In this document: one piece after another, positions 12,001 through 23,820 of the stretch
Layout of the letters: the number at the start of each line of letters is the position of its first letter
Numbering within the stretch: the first letter of the stretch is position 1
Assembly (NCBI RefSeq): GCF_019399895.1
Contig: NC_091865.1
Span: 4,035,001-4,099,000, forward strand
DNA length: 64,000 nt
From: Cardiocondyla obscurior
Lineage: Eukaryota > Arthropoda > Insecta > Hymenoptera > Formicidae
Direction of reading: 5' to 3'
Program-made: the position numbers and the translations under genes
The notes under the pieces: model-generated
The model's database searches: none
The model's input: the letters and a program-made list of their open reading frames with translations, nothing else
What the model was told of the DNA's origin: nothing

Positions 12001-14340
12001 GCTCGTGCGCCTAGTTTCTTAATTATTAATTAACTCAATATAGAGAATACATCCGTATAGTACAAAAAAATTATTATTTATTACAATTCTCTGTAAAAGA
12101 AAAGAAAAATAAAGTTACTTCGCGGTATCTATTTTTAATTAAATGGAAATTGAGGTGACAATATTGAAAAAACTCGTAATTATGACTCGCTATGAAATAT
12201 TAATAGCAGCAGAACGAATTGGAGTTTATTTAACCACCGCGTACTTATCACTAAACATATTAACGATTCAATTGCAAGTTTCAACTGCTTAATCTGTTGT
12301 TAATTATATCTCTTTACTCGTAATAATACGGGTCAACGTACAAAAAATTAACTCTGTCTGGCGGATGTCTGAAATAATCTCGAAAAGCGTCACAAATAAA
12401 TTTTCTCCATCAAGAAAATAGAATGACGAGAGTTGAAAAATTTATTACGTCGAACGCATTGCTTATTAGCATAATTTCTTTTTTAATCAAATGCAATTGG
12501 CACGCACTCGATACTTGAATACAATTTACATGCAATCATAAACGGCAGATCGTACTTATTTTTCTTTCAATTTCCTGTTTTATGCGTATTTCGCGAGCAA
12601 CCGACATTTTTAATCTTCGCGGATATTATTACAAATAAATTGTGCGAGTTTATTGAACTAAATGGTATGACGATATTGACCGATATTATTGGCTGAATAG
12701 TAGCACACGTCAAATTATTGAGAAATATAACAAGTGAATTGCAAAGCATTCCTTTTTTCTGAAGCAGCGCGTTGCATTTTTATTGCGTTCTGACAAGTGG
12801 CTTCATTTCTGTGCGAGAGTCGACTTAACGTTTCTATTGATTCCAGTCCGTCATCCGATTTTTATGCATCATAAAACTTTGATACGCTATAGCTGCGAAC
12901 AATGTGCAAGTATAATGGAAAAAAGATTTTTTTGTGTTAGTAAAAAATTAGGTTTGCCTGAATAAATTGTAATATATTATTACTATGTGAAAAATCATTG
13001 CAATAAGATTTATATTAAAAAATATTCTGATTTGAATAAAATTAAATCACGAGTTAATTTTCTCAATTTAAATCCGCGTATAAAGATTATATTTATTATC
13101 GATCATGATCTTTTCGTATGTAAGTTATTAATTCATTGTTTATAACAATTAGATTCGTTAGTACGTGTTTTTTTTACGCAAACAAAATTATTTACGTGCA
13201 GATATTATGTGCGAATATGAAATGTTTATCTCAACAGAAAAGCGCTGGGTTTTGATATAGAGAAGGAACACAACGTAGCGACTTTAGTATTGTACAGTTC
13301 GTCTTTGCCGTCCATCATACTCATCGTCACCGCCATTGTCGTCATTGTCATCGTTTTGCATACGCGGCACCTACACGCGGACGCACTTTTACGTGCACAG
13401 AGTGAAAGGTAGACAGGAATACAACTATAAGTTATAACTCATGGTTAGTGGGCAGCATCAAATGTTCAAGACTCGTATATACTATCAACTTGACACAATA
13501 TTACATTTAGAGTTTTACAGTAATTTTTTATCGGTCACAAAAGAAAATAATTCATCAAGTCTTTTAGATAATCAATTACGTTTGCCATCTTTACAAGAAA
13601 ATATAAATACATTGCTGTAAAATTGAAAAATTATCTTTCCCAAATATTATATTTAAATATTTGTATGTGATTAAGTTTTCATTAATTTAAACCGAAATAA
13701 ATAAAAATTTTTATTAAGTACTTCATGAAGTACCCGGACATTCTAATACTCAAAAAATATTTTTAATTAATGCGCGATAATAAGAAAATATATATGAAGA
13801 TATATACATCGAGAAAAACCCAGGTTTGAAAGACTAATGAAATATTTTCACACGACACCCACACGGTCCGTTAAGAAGGAGGTCATCAGGGAATATTCTA
13901 ATGCTTTATGTGCATCATGAAATCATTTTATCACAGCCTGGGGCAACAATATCTATTTCGTCTAACATCACGTTAAAGTTAAAATTCTGTTTGACCAAAA
14001 ACAAATAGCCTTTAATTAATCGAGCAATAATAAAGATCACAAAAATTAAATATTGCCTAAGTTAAAATAGCAGTAAAATCATAAAAGAAATACTGCAAAG
14101 ACAAAACAAATTGTGAGCCTTTCAGAAGAAAAACTTTTTTAATATTAATCATAACTTTTATTCTTTAAAGCTGTTGATAAGGTTTCCTCCTTTAATAAGA
14201 AATAGCGGAAAAAAAATTAATTAAATAGCGTCAGGAATAATCAAATACGAATGACACTTAAGAATAATGGATAGCAAAATTAAATCCCTTTTTTTTTTTT
14301 AAATTAAACTCTTAATTAAAAAACTATCTTGAAATGATTG
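12001..14340. other. Long AT-rich block
   Basis: The longest AT-rich stretch in the window, with frequent stops in all frames. 13725-13990 has a slightly different texture (two ATTCTAAT words, CACACGACACCCACACGG) that could be a decayed mobile element, but I see no termini or coding remnant. Confidence 0.55.
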
Positions 14341-14692
14341 CTATTCCCTATTTTTCACCTCGTTGCGCTGAAAGTCGAACGAGACTTCAATGAAATCGAT
14401 GACAAGGGTTTCGTTTCCTTATTAGCGATTGTCGCGAGAACTTATGCTTTCTCGCACTTCCACTCTTCTTCAACTCAACGGAGGGGAAAGTGTACGGGTC
14501 GAAAATTGAGCTTCCCCCGCTTATGTCCGTCTCCGTCTCGCTCTTGTTATTTTCGCATTTCTCTCCTCTGCGTCCACGACACTCGACTGCAGAAGGCAGA
14601 AACAGGAGCAGCCTTCTGGAACAACGCTGGAACGTTAAAGGGGGAACGAGCGTAGGAGTAAGCTGGTAGCAATGCGCCATAAACGATCGGTC

Positions 14693-15141
14693 GACAAAGA
14701 AAGAAGAATGGAGAGGAGGAAGGATAGCGTACCAGACGGGCAGGATGTGCAGAACGAAAGGTACAAGAGGACGAGGGAGGCAAAAACAGTAAAGACACCG
14801 GCGAACAAAGTCGAAAACAGAAAAACAGAGATATACGGAAAATTGGTTTGGGGGAAAAAAAAAACAGAAAAAAAAGAGAAAGAAAAACAGCAGGCGTGGA
14901 ATATTGTAGAAATGCAAGAGGAAAACTAATGGTAGAGTTATCGAAGAAGGAAGAGGAGGAAACGCAAAGATGCGGAAACAATAGGAGGATAGAGAGAGGG
15001 GGAGGCACGTATCAAACTTTGTGGAAAAAAGAAAAAAAAAAAAAAAAGAAAAACGCGAAGGCCAGGGAGAAGAGAAAATGGAAAGAGAAAGGAGTAACGG
15101 GAAGATAGTGACGAGGGAGTTAAAGCAAAGGGAAAGAGGGA
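14693..15141 (+). repeat. Long polypurine-biased tract (about 450 bp)
   Basis: The plus strand is dominated by A and G over about 450 bp, with many GAAGGAGAGG-type words and two A-runs (14855-14864 and 15032-15047). The minus strand therefore encodes apparent Phe/Leu/Ser-rich ORFs of up to 285 codons, which I treat as artefacts. Such asymmetry is compatible with triplex formation, or with a decayed GA-rich satellite. Confidence 0.7.
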
Positions 15142-15660
15142 CTCTGTCCGTCCGTACGTCGGTCCACGGGTGCGCACATATCTCATCTGCATAGAAACAA
15201 GCTTGCTGGGACAATGGGGTCCTACGTCCATTCTGACACTGCAAACACGGTGCAACCGTGTTCCCCCCAATAGGAAACCACTCCAGTATGCTCTGCTAAC
15301 CCTTTCGACGCAGCGAGGGCCCTATCATCGACCCGACGTTATCTTTTGTACGTCATACAATAATTTCGTACCTGGTAACGTTTTCGTGAATCAGGGAGCC
15401 GCGCCAGGGGTTCACAGGGATGCGTTTAGCCGGCACGGACCCCACCGTGTTATTTGTTCGAACGTCTCACGCTCACGTGCGCGCCGTGGAAAAATCGTTC
15501 GCCGTACTATACCGAACTATAGCCGCTTGGCTCTAGTGCTCTTATAAATATGAAAGTAGCGCGGGATCGAGTTACCCGCTCGATAGACGTCGAGCACCGA
15601 ATGCCCGAACGCGATGTTTGAGGTTCATATTGCGACACGCGACGCTGAAAACGAATTAAT
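15142..15660. other. CpG-rich block beside the polypurine tract
   Basis: Mixed GC-rich sequence with one plus-strand ORF of 125 codons at 15170-15547 that lacks any domain, signal peptide or splice context. Probably non-coding. Confidence 0.45.
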
Positions 15661-16660
15661 GTACAAAAATTCGCGGGCGAAGACAAGCAATGGGTGTGCT
15701 TTGCCGCACTTTCATATGCATCACGAACAGCTATTTTAATGGATCGTAAAAGTAAAATTGCACAATTCTGTTTTTACACGCTGACACATTTCGCTCCGGC
15801 CATACTATGCAGCTTTGGTGTAATAACTTTATTTTTACATAACTTTTTGATGTTAATTTCCTTGTCCATTTATAATGTACTTACATTTGCACGTTTTCCC
15901 CTTTTATTAATAAAATGTTTAATTCGTAAAACATTTTTACAATATTTATAACATACATAATATATTATTAATTTAGCCGATTATATTGAACAATTTTAAT
16001 ATTTGTTTCGAGAATATTTTTCTGATTCAAGTCGACTGTAATTTTATCACTGTCATGTGTGCGCGGCTCTTAAAAAAAAAAAAATGCTTTCCAATAGTGA
16101 AGCTTTTACTTGTTCGATGCGAAGCTAAGATGGTAGTACGAAAATTTTATAAAAGAATTGAGGAGATACGTGCAGACGCTGAAAGTAGGATTATCGATTT
16201 GCGTGCCTCGAAAAGTACCCATACGTACATACCGACAAATATTCGGAAATAAACGACGATATATGTTATTTTATTCAGATCAAGTTAAGGCACATTTCAT
16301 TGATATCGAATTTCTTGAAATTATCGGCAGTTGCATTACGCCAGTATCGAAATGCGGAATTTTGTGAAATTTTAACGATTATTGCAACAGAGAACATTTT
16401 CAGAATCAACTCCTTTTTAATTCTTATAAAATTCTAATTTGCTTCTCTTGTTCAAAAATATTTGCAGAAATTTTACGTTACTCGTACAATCGTTATATAT
16501 TATTCGTTTAATAATTATGTTGATACGAAGTTACGTCTCGTTGTACTTGTCACTTGGATCGCAGGAGCGATCGCGAATATTTCTTTTTCCCCAAGAAAGT
16601 TATGCATCTTGGAATTCGAGAAATGAGAGTGTATTTCCTCCTCCGACGAAATATTCTCGA
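15661..16660. other. AT-leaning non-coding DNA
   Basis: Short ORFs rich in Leu, Ile and Phe reflect base composition. Nothing else seen. Confidence 0.5.
16072..16084 (+). repeat. Poly(A) run, 13 nt
   Basis: Thirteen consecutive A bases. Confidence 0.9.
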
Positions 16661-17190
16661 TGCATCCCGCGCGGCACGACGGGCATGAAGAATTGAGGAA
16701 ACGAAGTGCAAGGCTGTATCCCTTCGTGAAAGTTGGCGCGCCAAAGTCGGAATTACTGTGTCCGCTTTCCAGCAGCATCTGGATATCCGCTCCGGGGCTG
16801 CTCCGACGAGTTTGCAAGTAGCGCCGAGGCCGGTAGTGAAAAAATTTGTTAGAAATTCTGAGGGATTTTCAGCCGACAAGTTTCAAGAGAACTCGTGCTC
16901 GGACATGAACGCTGCTCCCGTAGATAGCCTCCATCTTGCCGATGGAGAACGGGCGAGGTGACTGCCCGCTTGCGGAAACTTTGCCGTTTATTACCGCCGC
17001 GTTAACCGGCGCTCTCATCTACGCCGGTAATTAATCGGAGAAACTCGGATCGTAAACAAGGCTCCGTCCATTAAGATTCCATTCATTACACCGGAAGTAG
17101 ACGCGAGTAAAGCCCGCCACCCGCCCGGCCCGTCACTTCGTCCATCCATCCGTTCGTTTCGCCCGGTCTCTTTTCTCCCAGCTCCTATCG

Positions 17191-17287
17191 CGGAAGAAGA
17201 GAAGCAGGTGGCTAAGAACCTGCGGAGGATCTCAAGTGAGAAAACGAGAGAGGAGGAAAGGGGAAAGCGCGCGAGAGCGTCGAAGAC
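17191..17287 (+). repeat. Purine-rich arm facing a pyrimidine-rich arm
   Basis: A GA-rich plus-strand stretch (GGAAGAAGAGAAG, then GAGAGAGGAGGAAAGGGGAAAG) lies about 60 bp before the CT-rich stretch at 17351-17452, so the two can pair imperfectly as a long low-complexity hairpin. Confidence 0.55.
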
Positions 17288-17350
17288 TTTCAATAATTCT
17301 TCGGAATAACTTTGAAGCGCGCGGAGACGGACCTAGCGAGTTTCAACAAA

Positions 17351-17452
17351 CTTTCCGCTCCCTCTCGCTTCACCCTTTTTCACCGTTCTCTTTCTTGTTT
17401 CTCTCTCTCTCTCTCTCTCTTCCTTCCTCTCTGCTTCTTTCTCGATTTGGCC
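17351..17452 (+). repeat. Pyrimidine-rich arm with (CT)10
   Basis: The plus strand is mostly C and T, with an uninterrupted CT repeat at 17401-17420. It is the counterpart of the purine arm at 17191-17287. Confidence 0.8.
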
Positions 17453-19620
17453 CTTCACTCGGATACCGCCGCGGGAGATAAGTTTCAGATCCCCGTTGTC
17501 CTCCTCGTGACCGTGCCAGAGGAGCGAGTCTTCTCTTATCTTTTATGCATTATCGTCGGTCTTCGCCCTCTCTCCTTCCGCCTCCGCCGGCGCGGCGGTC
17601 CGACGACGTTGTTCCCGTTCACTCATATTTCGGAACCAATATTATGCTAATACCCATCGCGATGCACCCGTCGCGCGACGATGTTTGTCCCTGCGGGAGA
17701 ACGAAACATCGATGCTATACGCCGATGGTTATCGACGGATAAAGATCGTGAGACCGCCACCCGTACGCCCGTCGCGTATGCTTTCGTGAATAATTCCGGC
17801 GCCAAAGACGGCGACGGCGACGACACTTCTCGTTTCCTACATCACGGGGCAAAACGTGACAGCTTCCTCTTGTCGCGAGCAGACTATTGTGCATGACGGA
17901 ACGAAGACTTGGGAAATGAGTTTCAGAAGGCTGCTGATTTCACAGATGATGTCGAGAAGATTTTCTAATATTCTATTATTTATTTATACGAGATCCGTAA
18001 ATTCTTAGCTACACGTTGATTTGCATTTAGCTCATCTTCTTCGTCTTATCTATAATTTAATCGTTTGACGATCAATGGATTATTATTGTTATTATATACG
18101 TTGAGATTATCTCGTCTCTAGTAACGGATAAAGGTCGGTCTAGTCTGCTACTGTAACTAGTACCAGATCACATAGAGGGTGGTGAAGATGAGTTCAAAGC
18201 AATTGGTAGCTGAGCAATCTCGGTCTAATCGCATCTCCCCGCTTCAGGGCGAAATACATAAAAGCGTTATCTACTATATATGGTAATCACAGTGAAACGC
18301 CGCAATGTAAACCGAACAATATGACGAGACGATGGTATTTCTGTTTACGATTTCACAGCGTGAAACAGTTATTAATTCCCCGTTAATGAAATCCACAATA
18401 CGATTACAATCGTTATTGCCGAAAGTTGATACGGTATTTTCATTAAATTTGAAATTGGTTAGAAAGTAGTTTTTTAATCTGACATTCCAGAGGCCGTATA
18501 TCTCACTCTTCTTTGATATCTCGCGCTAAACATGCAAAATCGAATCTGGAAGATATAGAAGTGCACGTTGCGGGACCAAAAAGTGCTTCCTCGTCCCGTG
18601 GAAGCTATTATTTGACTACCGAAAGTTCGCGGAAGTTGCACCGAGGTCAGTATCAGATTTCGTGTGTAGCTCTCGTCTGACCCAATTACGCGACGCTACC
18701 CGCGACGGGAGATAGCTGGAATTAGCTGAGAAGAACGATTAGCGGGCGAGCAAAAACTGGTCCCCCGGCCGTGAATACGATCGACAATTTATCCACGAGC
18801 CAAATAAAAAAGAAAAAAAAAAGAAAAAGCTAGAATTGCATGTTGCAAAGATTTGCAGCGCAAGCACGAGGAATATCGTTGGCCGCGCACGTACTCGCGT
18901 CTCGGCTGCATTGTTATTATGCACCGTTTCTCGAGCGCTTCGACCGGACGCGGTGGCGCACTTTTAATCACCATTCGGGCGGATTGAGCGAAACGGGACG
19001 AGACGGGACACCCCGGTGCCACGACCGCGAGGCAAAACAAGGGTTGAATGGCGCGGCGGGGCGCCGGCGGCCAGGGTACGTACACGACGCGAGCTATTTG
19101 CGGCGCAAAAAACGAGTCGGGGAATCGCCGGCACGGGAAAAGGGCAGTGCGGCGTGAGAGGGCGAAAGAATATGAAACGGAACAATTGAAATTGGGCACG
19201 GTGCCAGGGCGCGCATACAATATCCGCCAAAAGTTCGTTAACGCCTCGCGGGACCCTCCCGGCCGCTTCGCGCCTCGACTTTGAGCTGGCGTAAGTCCGA
19301 GAGGTACGTATCGTAATGGGATACTTCCGCTCGTCTGTCGTTGTTACGCGCGGTTTATTAGCGCGCTCGAACTTTGTAACAGAGATTTCTAGTACTTTTC
19401 TTCGCGCCGAGATATATCGTCGAACTTTCCTTCGGCGCAGAACGCACCGCCGACTCGCCAAGAAAGGATTTATCGACGGCTATACGAAGTTGAAGATCGA
19501 TAGCGTTCTCCGTGGCAACCGCCTGTTAACAAATTATAAAACAATCCCTCTTTCTTGCCGAAGCGCGCGGCTTCGCTTGCGTTAAAGTTCATTGTCGTTA
19601 TTGAGGTTGAACATTTTTGG

Positions 19621-21420
19621 ACCCACCGATTGGCGCCCACGGTAATTTAGCGATAAATATAATTTTCACGGGGTATACACGAGATATGTAAATACTTTGT
19701 GCAAACGCGTTATTAAATTTTTGCGGTGGTTTTTACATGCGGAAATAAAATTACGAACGTTTTTACGAGTAATTTCTATTTGCCGGGAAATATTTTCGCA
19801 TATGAAAAATATTTATTTTTAATTCCAAACAAGTTTAAAGTTAACGAGGAAGTATATTATTACCGGTTGCTCTTTATTACGTGTAACATTGATACATGTA
19901 GGACGGGTTATTTTGACTTTAACCATCAGTTTCCGGACTAAGAAGCAAGTATCGGTTTGCTGCGGCTTGTAATATTATCGTGCACGTAACTACGGGACGT
20001 ACGCTACACGTTACGATACTTGACTTACGTCACATTTCCTTTGATCCCTCGGTAAGAGTCAGGGAGACGAGCGAGTAGTTTTTCAAGGAGAAGTACGTGA
20101 TACGTTTATTACTTACACGCGCCACGACAAATTACAGGGGGCACGACCACGATCCGGTCCCCGGCTCCTGTAATGATGCGGGAACGAATTTCCGTAGAAG
20201 TAGCACGCGTGGTTACAAACTTTTTAACCGTAGTGTCTGCGGCACGGACACGTCGTGCGGGTGCGGGCTCGTATATGTGCATGCGAGGGCTCGCGTGGCT
20301 TTGCCACGACTCGAGCTTGCAATTTGTGCAGTGGTCAAAGGCAACGGCCGGTGTGAGAGAACATTACCGCAGGTAGCCGGATGAAACTGGAAGAGGGGGA
20401 GAAAGAGAGAGAAAAAGGGGGAAAGCGCGAACGATAAATAGAAAACGAGGTAGAAGAGAAACATTTTCGACGCGAAGGGCCTGCAGTTGGGAATCTAAAT
20501 TGCGGTTCGTGATTATTGAGAAATAATAGCGCTATGCAATGAAATTATTTGCCAATGACGCGGCATCGAAGGCGGTTTCCATATCTGGAGTGGTTAACGA
20601 CCTTTCTTTAATTGGTTCGATGTCAAATTCGTCTGCGTGGAACTGAAATGAGTTCGTTACTGTTGATAAAAGAACGGAAGATGTCGGAGTAAACAATTTA
20701 TCAATGAAATTGTGTAGAATAGTTACGGTAATTGATTGATTCTCGATATCCGTAAGAAAAATGATTGCTTTTTACGAGAAATCTGTTGGATATTCAAAGC
20801 TTCCGATTATTGATTCCCCGCTCAACCGCTTGTAATCATAATTAAATGAGTTTTAAAGTTATATTGATCGACTCGCGAAATAAAATTAAAATATAAAATT
20901 TATTATCGTATTTAAGTTGATTACAGTAAAAATAATTTAAAGATGAAATATATTATCGATTAGAATAGTTATTAAAATATAATTTAAATCATTAGCACAG
21001 TAAAATAGTTCTGACCGCAATTTGTGTGATATACGTCTACATATAGTCAATTCGAATTGAATTCTGTCTTTCTCACTTTACAAGTGAGAGTTCAAATTAC
21101 AAAGTTTATGTATAAATGGAAAAGCAATTTAAGGTAAAGCTGAAAATACTTGTCGTTGGTTTGATATCAATGTTACAAACAGAAGTTAAAATTACCAAAG
21201 TTCATATACGTATAAATCGCTAAGCAAATTAAAATAAAACAAAATAAATATACTTAGCTTTTTATTTTCAGACGAAATGCTACCGATATAAAATAAGAAC
21301 GAAAACTATTTTTCTCAACAATTATATTTTTTTTCTGTTAAAAACAAAAAAAGAAAGCTTCTAATAATTTAAACAAACCTTGAAATATAAGTTGTCTTCT
21401 AAATTATTTATTTCTTTCGA
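19621..21420. other. Mixed DNA ending in an AT-rich block
   Basis: 20040-20460 is CpG-rich with a purine tract, and 20820-21420 is AT-rich. No supported gene. Confidence 0.5.
20385..20462 (+). repeat. Purine-rich tract
   Basis: GGAAGAGGGGGAGAAAGAGA-type sequence continues for about 75 bp on the plus strand and then ends abruptly. Confidence 0.65.
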
Positions 21421-23820
21421 ACGTTACGAACCGCTCTTCGGAAGCAGGCGTAACTATCAATGGGGAAAGAGAGACATAAATTGAATGTGCAATCACGGCA
21501 AAACCGAGTCGCCATGAATAACGGCAATAAATGTCGTTTCTTCCAAAGGTTTACAAAGAATCCTCGTGCGACCGAAGGAGGTGGAGAAAACGACGATCCT
21601 TCGAGGTGCAGCGCGAAGCTCGCAAGAGAGATCTCCCTCTTTCCCCTCTTCGAAAACAAATTCATATTTCAAGGCGGTACCCTCTACGGTGTATTCGTCT
21701 ACGAAAAGAGACGCGAGCTTGGAGATAAAAGTGAAATACGCGGGTTCGCTATTGAAGGCAGTGCCCGGAGCAGGAACGCGGATACAAAGCCAGAGACAAG
21801 GGTTCGCGGTCATTCGTCATTCGGTGTCGTTCTCTTTGTCTCATATCGCTATAATAGATTGAGCTTGACAATCACTTATCTCATTTGAATCTGCAGTCTC
21901 CCCGTCCGTCGTATGAGGAGTCGAAAAGCAATTTAATCAGGAAGACTGTCGTCGCCAGGCTGCTCTTTGAGATAATCGCGAGCGCCGACTGTCGTCGTCG
22001 TCGAGAATTTTTTTCAGCGCGCAATAAAAAAAAAACGAAAATTCTAATGAACGTCATCTTGATTCATGATCTAGAGAAACTGGGCCTGCCACGCGCAACA
22101 CGGGAAACGGATGCGCGGCCGCCGGTCGAAATTCAATTTGTATGCCCCATGATTTATTTTCCCTCTGCGCGGATTTATCTTCCGGGTGATGCTCTCCGGT
22201 GCATTTTACGACGTCATCCTCCATTAAGTGGGCTATCCATACGTTGGGGGCGGCGAGAAGATTACGTTTTACGCGTCTCATCCGTCGCCGTTAATTATTA
22301 AATGCGTATTATTCTCTGCGGGGAGTTATCGTCGTGCATATTCGCCCGCGAAATTGAGGTTTCCCGCGTACCTACTCGCCGGGGAAATACGTCGTAAAAA
22401 GTATCGACAATTTGAACGCGGGTTGCGTTTACCGAAATCCCGTTGGAAATTTTCCAATGATACCCAGTACAATGCCGGGGTCGTTCGAAATTTCCGGCTT
22501 CAACGAATTCACTTTTCCCCCGCGCGTTCTTAGCAATTGCGCAATCGGCTGTGTGTAGGACCATCCGTAAAACATGCTTCATTTACCTCGCTCGTTACTT
22601 CTATTACTGCTAAACGTTTTATCCTTACACTTACGCGCGCGAGTTGGAACACGGCTGGATTACGTCGCGCTTCGCGATAACGAGAGACGGTAGATCGAAG
22701 TTTGCCCTCGATTTTCTTTTGGACGGAAATTCGAGATGAATACGAGGCGAATAAATACGGGCGGCCGGGTAGTCCGTCATTCCGGGCAAATGGTCTCCGC
22801 GAACAAAAGAACGAGCCGGGCAGCATCAACACAAAAATCCCATTTACGTCTCTCCCGCGGACGTAAGCCGGGCTCGTAGGGGCAATCACGGTAGCGACGC
22901 GCTCTCGAGATATCCGTGTTAAATAAATTTCAGCGGACGACCCCTTTCGCGCGCCCCCGTATCCTCGTCGGATTCGTCGACACAGGGAAAACATCGGGAT
23001 GGTCTTTCTTAGACGGGAGGATAGTATGGAGGCCGTTGGTGTCGACGGTGCCGCTGTCTAAGCGCGCTGAGATTGACAGCTCGAGTGCGCGCACGCTCGC
23101 TTCGAAAACATCGCCGTAAGACGCGCCGGGCGTATCGCGAACGGCACATATTCGCGCGCACATGCATACGCGGACGTTCTCCTATCGAGCGAGCGTACAC
23201 AGTCAAAGATTATGCACATACCCACGCATCGACGTACGTCGCGCACACGTACAAGGATTTACACGAGCGACTGTATAAACACAGGCATACGCGGCGGGAG
23301 TATAATGTACGGCAAGCACCACGGCATCGCGTTATCCCTACACGTCTGTCCATTATTGCGATAGCAGGCTGCGTCAATATTGGCCCAAAGGGTTTCACTG
23401 TGATTGTCTTCCTCGCGTACATACACATATACGGCATTAGGCCCACCTCATACGCGATACTAGCCTAGCTGCCTGCACCGATCGACAGCCTCCATCGCGT
23501 CCTCCTCTTCATCTTTCATCTCCTCCACCTTCCCTTCTCCCCCCTCCCCTTTTCACCATCGTTTTCTCCTCCGTTCTCCTTGACGTTTACTCAGCTTTGC
23601 ACGAACGATCGCTTCGTACGAACGCTTCGAAAACAGGCACATCCGATTTCGCGATAGCTTCAAATAGTTGGCGCCGTTCTTGCCCAGCTGACCGATTAAC
23701 GGCAGGACCCGCGCGCGGTTTGTTTGCGAATGCACCGATGGTGCGGGATCGTTACGAGAACCGATAGCTTCACGGACTATTTGGGACGTAACGATCGGTG
23801 AGGTACATATAAATTATTAT
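21421..23820. other. CpG-rich region
   Basis: Overlapping ORFs on both strands, the largest 154 codons minus (22530-22994) and 142 codons plus (21460-21888). None shows a domain or conserved motif. 23120-23460 is rich in ACAC/CGCACA words, and 23520-23580 is C/T-rich. Confidence 0.5.

Larger units (their letters stand above)
16661..19620. other. CpG-rich region with low-complexity arms
   Basis: Contains the 17.2-17.5 kb purine and pyrimidine arms and a second CpG-dense patch at 18550-19600 where plus and minus frames are open together (165 codons minus, 105 and 78 plus). Arg/Ala/Pro-rich translations match composition-driven ORFs. Confidence 0.5.

Noticed and set aside
14387..15244. 285-codon minus-strand ORF, the longest in the window
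   Set aside because: Its translation is dominated by Phe, Leu, Ser and Pro from the polypurine tract on the other strand; there is no domain, and a second frame on the same strand is open too.
18789..19461. 143- and 165-codon minus-strand ORFs with overlapping plus-strand ORFs
   Set aside because: CpG-dense DNA removes stop codons on both strands; translations are Arg/Ala/Pro-rich with no motif.
21460..21888. 142-codon plus-strand ORF of fairly protein-like composition
   Set aside because: No signal peptide, domain or splice sites, and a 106-codon minus-strand frame overlaps it; I could not support it as a gene.
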